In this document: positions 8,491 through 13,656 of the stretch, piece after piece
How positions within the stretch are numbered: the first letter of the stretch is position 1
Layout: every line of letters begins with the position of its first letter
Origin: Euperipatoides rowelli
Lineage: Eukaryota; Onychophora; Udeonychophora; Euonychophora; Peripatopsidae
Direction: 5' to 3' (one strand)
Assembly: GCA_003024985.2 (NCBI GenBank)
Contig: PXIH01S0001715.1
Length of the DNA: 13,656 nt
Program-made: the position numbers and the translations under genes
The notes under the pieces: generated by a model
Database searches by the model: none
Seen by the model: only the letters and a program-made list of their open reading frames with translations
What the model was told of the DNA's origin: nothing

Positions 8491-8920
8491 GTAAAATTGA
8501 TATTTTCTAAGGATTATATTTTCTTGTTTGTAATATTGTAGGCTACTTTTTTATTTTAAAATGTCAAAATTTTTAATAGTAACTTTCTATTATCTTATTT
8601 AAATTTCTTTGCTTTCAGTACATGTGTTTGGCAAATTTGGCAAAAAAAAAAAAACTTTTACATGGAACCTTTACTCTTATTTTTAAAGACTTTTTTTTTT
8701 AAAGAAAAAAAAAATTAAAATTTAACAAATAATTTTGACTATGATAAATGGAGCAATTTTTTTATTACCCTACTACATCTAGAAATATATAATAAGGCTA
8801 AGATGAATATTCGTTGAAGTCATTTTCAAATTAAAAAACGCCTTCATTTTAGAAAAATATGCTCAATCTTCATTCAGGTGTGCCAGCTATGGACATTTCA
8901 GCAAATTTTGAACTTTTATC
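8491..8920 (+). other. Putative profilin 3' untranslated region
   Basis: After the stop codon the sequence is AT-rich with A- and T-runs and no open frame. A stretch ending in AATAAA at 8921 is a reasonable 3' UTR, but its real end cannot be seen from sequence alone. Confidence 0.45.
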
Positions 8921-8926
8921 AATAAA
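8921..8926 (+). promoter_or_regulatory. Candidate polyadenylation signal
   Basis: This canonical AATAAA lies about 430 bases after the profilin stop and is followed by a T-rich stretch (8932-8939). In such AT-rich DNA the hexamer also arises by chance (for example near 9330), so this is the leading candidate, not a certain site. Confidence 0.4.
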
Positions 8927-10285
8927 TGCCATTTTTTTTATTATAAAAAGTGCATATATACACTTTATAAAGATACTGTATATACCAAAAATCTAAATGA
9001 ATTTAATTCATTAAACTTGTGTTTAATGAGTTACCACCATTGCCACCAGTCTAATACTGTAAATGAAACAAACTGGTGTCCTCATTACCAGAAGTAATAT
9101 TTCCTAGGCTATATGCATGAGTTTTTTTAAAAATCTAATGGAATTCAAGAAAATATATAGCCTACATTGTGGTCGTCTATAGTATATACATATATTATGT
9201 TCCTGTTAGTGTTGGCCTGCTAATTTCATGTAATTGTTCAGAAATAGTCTTCAACAGCAAAATTTCAGGCTTAGCTTTAATTTTAAACTTTTTATTATAG
9301 GCTACTAAATTTGAAAATCATTAATTTTAAATAAAATAACTTAAAAATAATAATTATAAAATGGAAATTAAAATTTTTATTAGTTTTAGAAAATATTATT
9401 TTATAAATTTTCTTATCCATGTTTTCTGGCAAAATACCAACGAGCGAAAAATATATTTTCTAGCTAGTTGCAAAATACAGCAAGTATCACATAGACAAGA
9501 CATTTTCATTATAATTATTGAAAACCCAGGCTAGAAAATTTTCATTAAATATTAAAAATTTAAATAATATATTAATACTTCAGTAGAGATAAAGACACAA
9601 AGAAAACTTCTTTGCAGCATATCTTTTCTAAAATATTAAAACAAAGTTTTCTAAATATAATTTGTATAAATTTTAAATTACTTGTTACTTTAAAAGAAAA
9701 ATCAATTACATACTTGAAAGAGCTTGCTGACATAAATCCTATTAAAGGTTACATGTTGACAATTTTCAAAATACAACTTTAAATCTTGAAGTGACAAATT
9801 ATATATGAGGCTACACTTCACCTGTATTTTACTTTAAATTTGAACAACGGATCATTATTACGGTAATATATTAAATAGGTCATTCATTTATAAATAGATC
9901 AGGCGGGGTTAAGTTGCATTTTTTTCCTGTACCGGTAGCATTTCGGCTAATTGATAGCAAAAAAAATCTCAACTAAAAAAATGTGAAACTAAATTTTTCC
10001 ATTACTACCCTCAATTTTTTCTATGACCATCTGAATTTTTTGTGACTTGAAAAAAATGTAAAGCATTAACATAATCTAACATTTTTATTATATGAAAGGC
10101 TGTAGTAATTCAAATAAGTGACATAGTAGAGATAGTACATTAAATAAAAAGAATTATATACAGTATATATCCAAAATAAGTAGACAGTGGGATCAGGGGA
10201 CATGGTTGGGGATAGGGGTGCAAAGCCATTTACCCTTCAAAAACATCTCGTTTTTAAGATGAATTTGTATTGCAAAATTTCCTGT
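8927..10285. other. AT-rich non-coding stretch downstream of profilin
   Basis: No gene is seen. At 8996-9029 two overlapping hairpins compete: AATGAATT/AATTCATT (8996-9012) and TCATTAAAC/GTTTAATGA (9008-9029). AAAGTG...CACTTT near 8947-8966 is another small inverted pair. If the transcript extends past 8926 these could fold in the 3' UTR, but in DNA this rich in A/T such pairs are expected. Confidence 0.5.
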
Positions 10286-10309
10286 ATATACTGTACATGT
10301 ACAGTATAT
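10286..10309. repeat. 24-bp perfect palindrome
   Basis: The 24 bases centred between 10297 and 10298 are self-complementary without a spacer: ATATACTGTACA followed by its reverse complement. It contains TACTGTA and TACAGTA, the words that recur through the window. It may be an insertion footprint, a chance extension of the common word, or a dimeric protein site. Confidence 0.8.
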
Positions 10310-10878
10310 CATCCTAAGCATATTTGTAGCTGTTCTTTAATTTTTTTTTTTTAAAAATGTAGACATAATTGGCCTTGAAATGTACAATAGATTGGAGACA
10401 GTTATCTAAGAGCTAGCAGCCAGCCAGAAAAATAGCTCTCAAATCTAAAAGCAATAAAATCAATGAATTTATTTTTATAATTACTATAGGCTAAAAGTTA
10501 ATTATGGTTACTTGGTTGATCAGTCATATTTAATTTAAAATGATTTGTTTGATTATTCAATCTCTATGTGATCCTCTATTTATGCTTAATATTTAATGAA
10601 AATACAAGAAAATCTATTTTTTGGTTTACTATTTTAAGTTGCTATAGAGTTAACATTTTTTAAGTCTAAATCGTATTGTAGAGGATTATCCATTGAATCT
10701 TTCCCATTACTTTTCTTCTATAGGCTACCCAGTTTCGAAATGATTATAAATTTCATAGTAAATTTTTGTCAATTCTTTTAAAAAATAGTTCTCAACTAAA
10801 CTATTTAATTAATTTTCTTTCTTTCTTACTCAAGGTTGTAGTAGCTAAGATTAAAATAAAAATGTTCAGCAATCTTAT
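10310..10878. other. Non-coding stretch
   Basis: I see nothing gene-like. There is a T-then-A run around 10340-10355 and two more TAGGCTA words near 10487 and 10721. Confidence 0.55.
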
Positions 10879-10930
10879 CAGCCATAGTGGACCATAGTGA
10901 TGGATCGCTCTTAGGTTTCAGGGTTCAAAA
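10879..10930 (+). repeat. Possible tRNA-like (SINE) remnant
   Basis: CAGCCATAGTGG (10879-10890) loosely resembles a pol III A box, and AGGGTTCAAAA (10920-10930) a B box. They are about 41 bases apart, near the usual tRNA spacing. Between them is TGGATCGCTCTTAGG. The arms do not form a clean cloverleaf and both boxes deviate, so this is a weak call for a decayed tRNA-derived element. Confidence 0.25.
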
Positions 10931-10940
10931 TAATGCACAA

Positions 10941-11325
10941 AAGAGAACATGCCTTGAGGGTATGTTGAAGTCAACATGCCCCATTTTTTTCAATACTTAT
11001 TTTCAGCCCAGGTGTTTTTAAGCAAGATACAGTACCAAAGCTATTTGATAAACTTAAAACATGACTGATGCAATTAGGGAACACCTAACTTCTAAGAATA
11101 TGGGAGGAGAAATATGATCTTTAGGCTATTATATTTATTCTGAAATAAAAAATGGTTTGTAATTATTAAAAAATATATATTTGTACATCTTTTATTTATC
11201 ATTTATACTGTATATTACTGGTAGTGGTTCACTAATCTAAAAATTAGCTTGGAAAGGGTAAGCAGTCAGCATCCTTGATGCCAACTTGCATTCTTATTCC
11301 CACTTTCCTCACCCAAACACTAACC
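10941..11325. other. Non-coding stretch
   Basis: No exon is supported. Sequence at 11230-11320 is of more even composition than the flanks, but all frames are short and unrecognised. Confidence 0.5.
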
Positions 11326-11470
11326 CAGTGTTGGGCAAGTTACTTTTCAAAAGTAACTAGTTACAGTTACTCTTCAGAAAATGCAACTAGTTACAGTTAC
11401 TAACTTCCTTTTTTTTTTAAAGTAACTAGTTACAGTTACTTTTTATAAAAGTAACTAGAAAAGTTACTTT
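11326..11470 (+). mobile_element. hAT-like transposon left end with subterminal repeats
   Basis: The stretch opens with CAGTGTTGGGCAAGTTACTT, the CAGTG-type terminus of a widespread group of animal hAT-like elements. It is followed by an array of near-palindromic words: GTAACTAGTTACAGTTAC at 11353-11370, a GCAACTAG variant at 11383-11400, again at 11422-11439, and GTAACTAGAAAAGTTAC at about 11451-11467. Such subterminal arrays are typical transposase binding regions. The expected right end (GTAACTTGCCCAACACTG) is not found in the window, so the copy is truncated or decayed. No transposase is readable. Confidence 0.7.
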
Positions 11471-12877
11471 TTGTACGTTAATAATGGTGGGGGGTGGGGG
11501 GCCATTTTTGCCAACAAACCAAACATTTTCTATTTCAAATCCAGCCAGTTCAGCAACCATTTGAATGCCTAACATTAAAGGGATTGATTAATGAAATTAG
11601 ATTGGAATATTCAGGTAAATAAAAAAATTTGCCTTTTCTATTTTTATCTTTCACCATTGAACTTGTCTGGGTCCTGTTAGCCCCTTTACCTACCCTGATC
11701 CCCTTAAGAGGATTGATCAAACAATTAAACATTGACATGGAAAACGGATAATATTTTGGAATGGGGAGGGGGGGGGGAGGCCCTGTTAAGAGATTTAATT
11801 AATTTTAATATTTTGATTTAAATTGTAATAACTTGTCAAAGTTAATTTTAAAAAAATGTATAAAGACTTTAAATAAACAATAGACTCATAATGAAAAAAG
11901 GTTTATTACACCTCTAGATCATTATGTATAATTAATTATTTATTACTTAGTGGAGTTTTTTTTAAAAAAATGTGGCTGATAGGTCATAAATTGTCGCNCA
12001 ATCAAACATGATTGGTTGTTTTTGCAGAGGTTAATGGGCAAGTTTTCAAAACCTAAGTTGCTTCTTTGGAAATGTTTTTATCATCTTTGGTTTGGTGGCA
12101 GATATCAAAATTAGCAAAATGAACTCAATGAATGAGAATTTGAAATATTCTAATTCAATTCTCTTCCTTTGACCTTAATTTAAAGCCTGCATGCATGGAG
12201 TAAATACAAACATACTGTAGTTGTAAAATTATTACGTGTAAGCCAGGTGTTTTTTTTTTTTTTAAATCTTCTCATTCTCATTTAATTAAAATCCCCATTT
12301 TTAATTAAAATTCCCAAGATTTAATAGCCTATAGGCTAATAAAAAAAAAATTATAAAAATATAAATAAAAATAATTAAAAAAAAAAAATTAATATTATAT
12401 ATTAAAAAAAAAAAAAAAGATTAGGACTAGGGACAACCTCGCTGGACTGTAGTCTGTTCAATTGTTGTCTGTCATATTTGTATTTACTGTATATTAGATC
12501 TTAAAATAACTAAGAAAATCAAACATTCTTCATATGTGCAAGAGAATCAGTGCAATTAGACCTGTCTGTTTAATAGAATCTTGTTTTTCTTTTGCTGTTA
12601 AACAAGTTCTGTCATAATTTAAATCATTAATGAAATTATTTTTATATTACCAATTATTATTTTCATAATGACAATACATTATTTAGCCTAATAAAAATAG
12701 AAATTAAATTATCTTGCAGTGGAATTTTGAAATTTAAAAAGAATATATACTCTAAATCGAATGTAGGAATAAAAAAATTGTAGTTTCAGAATGTTCTGGC
12801 CTACCGTAGTTCCGTACAGTAGATAGCCTATTAGTAGAAACTACAGAAAATCCGTGGAAGTTGGTATGCCTGCGCTA
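11471..12877. other. Non-coding stretch, possibly hAT interior plus low-complexity DNA
   Basis: The stretch holds two G-rich runs (11486-11501 and 11763-11780), an A-rich low-complexity tract at 12340-12418, and an N at 11998. A 62-codon minus frame at 11550-11738 has no recognised motif. A GC-richer bit at 12421-12470 (CAACCTCGCTGGACTG) follows the A-rich tract and is unassigned. It is possible but unproven that part of this is the interior of the hAT-like element that starts at 11326. Confidence 0.45.
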
Positions 12878-12919
12878 ATGCATGAAACATTTGTAATTAC
12901 TCACAAATGTTTCATGCAT
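12878..12919. repeat. Perfect 17-bp hairpin with 8-base loop
   Basis: ATGCATGAAACATTTGT (12878-12894) is exactly complementary to ACAAATGTTTCATGCAT (12903-12919), separated by AATTACTC. No T-run follows that would suggest a terminator, and it is too short for a typical animal pre-miRNA. It could be a recent fold-back insertion or a small palindromic MITE. Confidence 0.85.
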
Positions 12920-12992
12920 CTAATGAAGATAATTATATCGTATCAATAAAATATTTAACGTAATAAAAATCGTTACTTTAATCGATTTGAAG

Positions 12993-13053
12993 TATCTAGT
13001 TACAGTTAGTCGTTTCTTTTCTTTTGATTATAATATACAGTAACTAGTTACTT
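12993..13053. repeat. Two further CTAGTTAC words, possible hAT-related fragment
   Basis: TATCTAGTTACAGTTAG (12993-13009) and CAGTAACTAGTTACTT (13038-13053) share the core of the subterminal words at 11353-11467. They may be the decayed far end of the same hAT-like element or a separate fragment. No CCCAACACTG terminus is nearby. Confidence 0.35.
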
Positions 13054-13088
13054 CACATTTAAAAAGTGTGAAAAATCTTAGTATTATA

Positions 13089-13199
13089 CAATGTTAGAAA
13101 ATGAACACATCTATTACATCATCATAAACAGAAATTATAAACAGCTGTGATTGCTTTGTTTTGCGTTTAAAACAATGCAATCAGCCTTTTCTAACATTG
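13089..13199. mobile_element. Short TA-flanked MITE with nested inverted repeats
   Basis: The outer arms are an 18-bp perfect inverted pair (13084-13101 and 13187-13204). If TA is the target duplication (13087-13088 and 13200-13201), the element is 111 bp with ends CAATGTTAGAAAA, as in Tc1/mariner-type MITEs. A second inverted pair lies inside: 13148-13162 (TGATTGCTTTGTTTT) against 13169-13183, with one mismatch and a 6-base loop. The element has no coding capacity. The superfamily is inferred only from the TA flanks. Confidence 0.65.
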
Positions 13200-13204
13200 T
13201 ATAA

Positions 13205-13656
13205 AATTTTTAACACAATTTGATGAATTTAAACATACATTTTTTTTTTGACAAAATAATTGACAGTTGAAATAGGATTGATAATATACTTTAATAATAA
13301 TTAGATAAAAATTGTTTTGGAAGTAACTTATTAATATCAAGCTCGCACTAAGAAAATGTTGAGGGCTAATTTATTTTTTTGTAAAATGATAGGGATATAA
13401 CAAAAAAAAATGAGATGATTTATAGCTGAATATACTGTCTCAAATAATGAAGATGAAATCTGTAACATTCTACACCCCCTCCCGCCCCCCTTTTTTTTTT
13501 CTAGAGACAAATTAAAGAAAAAAATTAATTTCCCTCCCTTGAAATAAAATATAATTTTCATATGTAGGCTATGTTTATTAAAAAAAAAAATCTAGAGCTT
13601 ATCTTAAGTATGATCAATTAAATAATTTTTCCCTGTATTACCGTAGAATGCCGAGC
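13205..13656. other. AT-rich non-coding right edge
   Basis: No gene is visible. There is a C-rich then T-rich pyrimidine tract at 13475-13500 (G-rich on the minus strand), and the 74-codon minus frame crossing it is low-complexity. TACCGTA at about 13640 and TAGGCTA near 13565 are further copies of the common words. Confidence 0.55.

Noticed and set aside
11550-11738. 62-codon minus frame next to the hAT-like end
   Set aside because: No similarity to a hAT transposase (no BED finger, no dimerisation-domain motif) is visible.
12421-12470. GC-richer sequence after an A-rich tract, possible SINE or tRNA tail
   Set aside because: No A box/B box pair with acceptable spacing could be found on either strand.
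13337-13561. 74-codon minus frame
   Set aside because: Low-complexity peptide driven by poly-T and C-rich tracts.
1-13656. CRISPR array, bacterial operon or phage system
   Set aside because: No regularly spaced identical repeats, no long ORFs and clear intron-exon structure; the window is eukaryotic.

Overview
The window is AT-rich eukaryotic DNA, almost all of it non-coding. Long A/T runs, an intron-exon boundary, many short mobile-element remnants and a few isolated N bases (1783, 3819, 6673-6674, 11998) point to a draft animal genome assembly. The one clear coding piece is a terminal exon of a profilin with an invertebrate/plant/yeast-like C-terminus. Two short words recur far above chance on both strands: TAC-N-GTA and TAGGCTA/TAGGCCTA. 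I lean towards a marine invertebrate, possibly an echinoderm or relative, but the taxon is only a guess.

Layout. Positions 1-8392 read as intergenic or intronic DNA, most simply the last intron of the profilin gene because no other exon is visible. This stretch holds several remnants. They are a tRNA-like SINE remnant (3057-3130, minus), a pair of direct repeats (3382-3519 and 4364-4502), a MITE with TIRs reading CCCATA(T/C)ACAC (3520-3697), a MITE bounded by TTAAAGGTCA (3929-4314) with an inverted relative at 1685-1795, and a decayed minus-strand transposase 3' end (5783-6253) followed by an inverted repeat (5575-5632). A diverged repeat cluster (6988-7045 and 7588-7940) carries CTCF-like GCGCCATCTA cores.

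The profilin terminal exon is 8393-8490 (+), with a pyrimidine-rich acceptor before it and an AATAAA at 8921 after it. From about 8930 to the end there is no recognisable gene. That stretch contains a 24-bp perfect palindrome (10286-10309), a possible second tRNA-like remnant (10879-10930), a hAT-like left end (11326-11470), a perfect 17-bp hairpin (12878-12919), and a nested inverted-repeat MITE with TA flanks (13089-13199).

Nothing suggests an operon, CRISPR array or multi-gene system. Apart from profilin, the short ORFs look like chance reading frames or transposon debris. The most informative points are the profilin exon, the decayed transposase, and the family of CTCF-like repeat modules.
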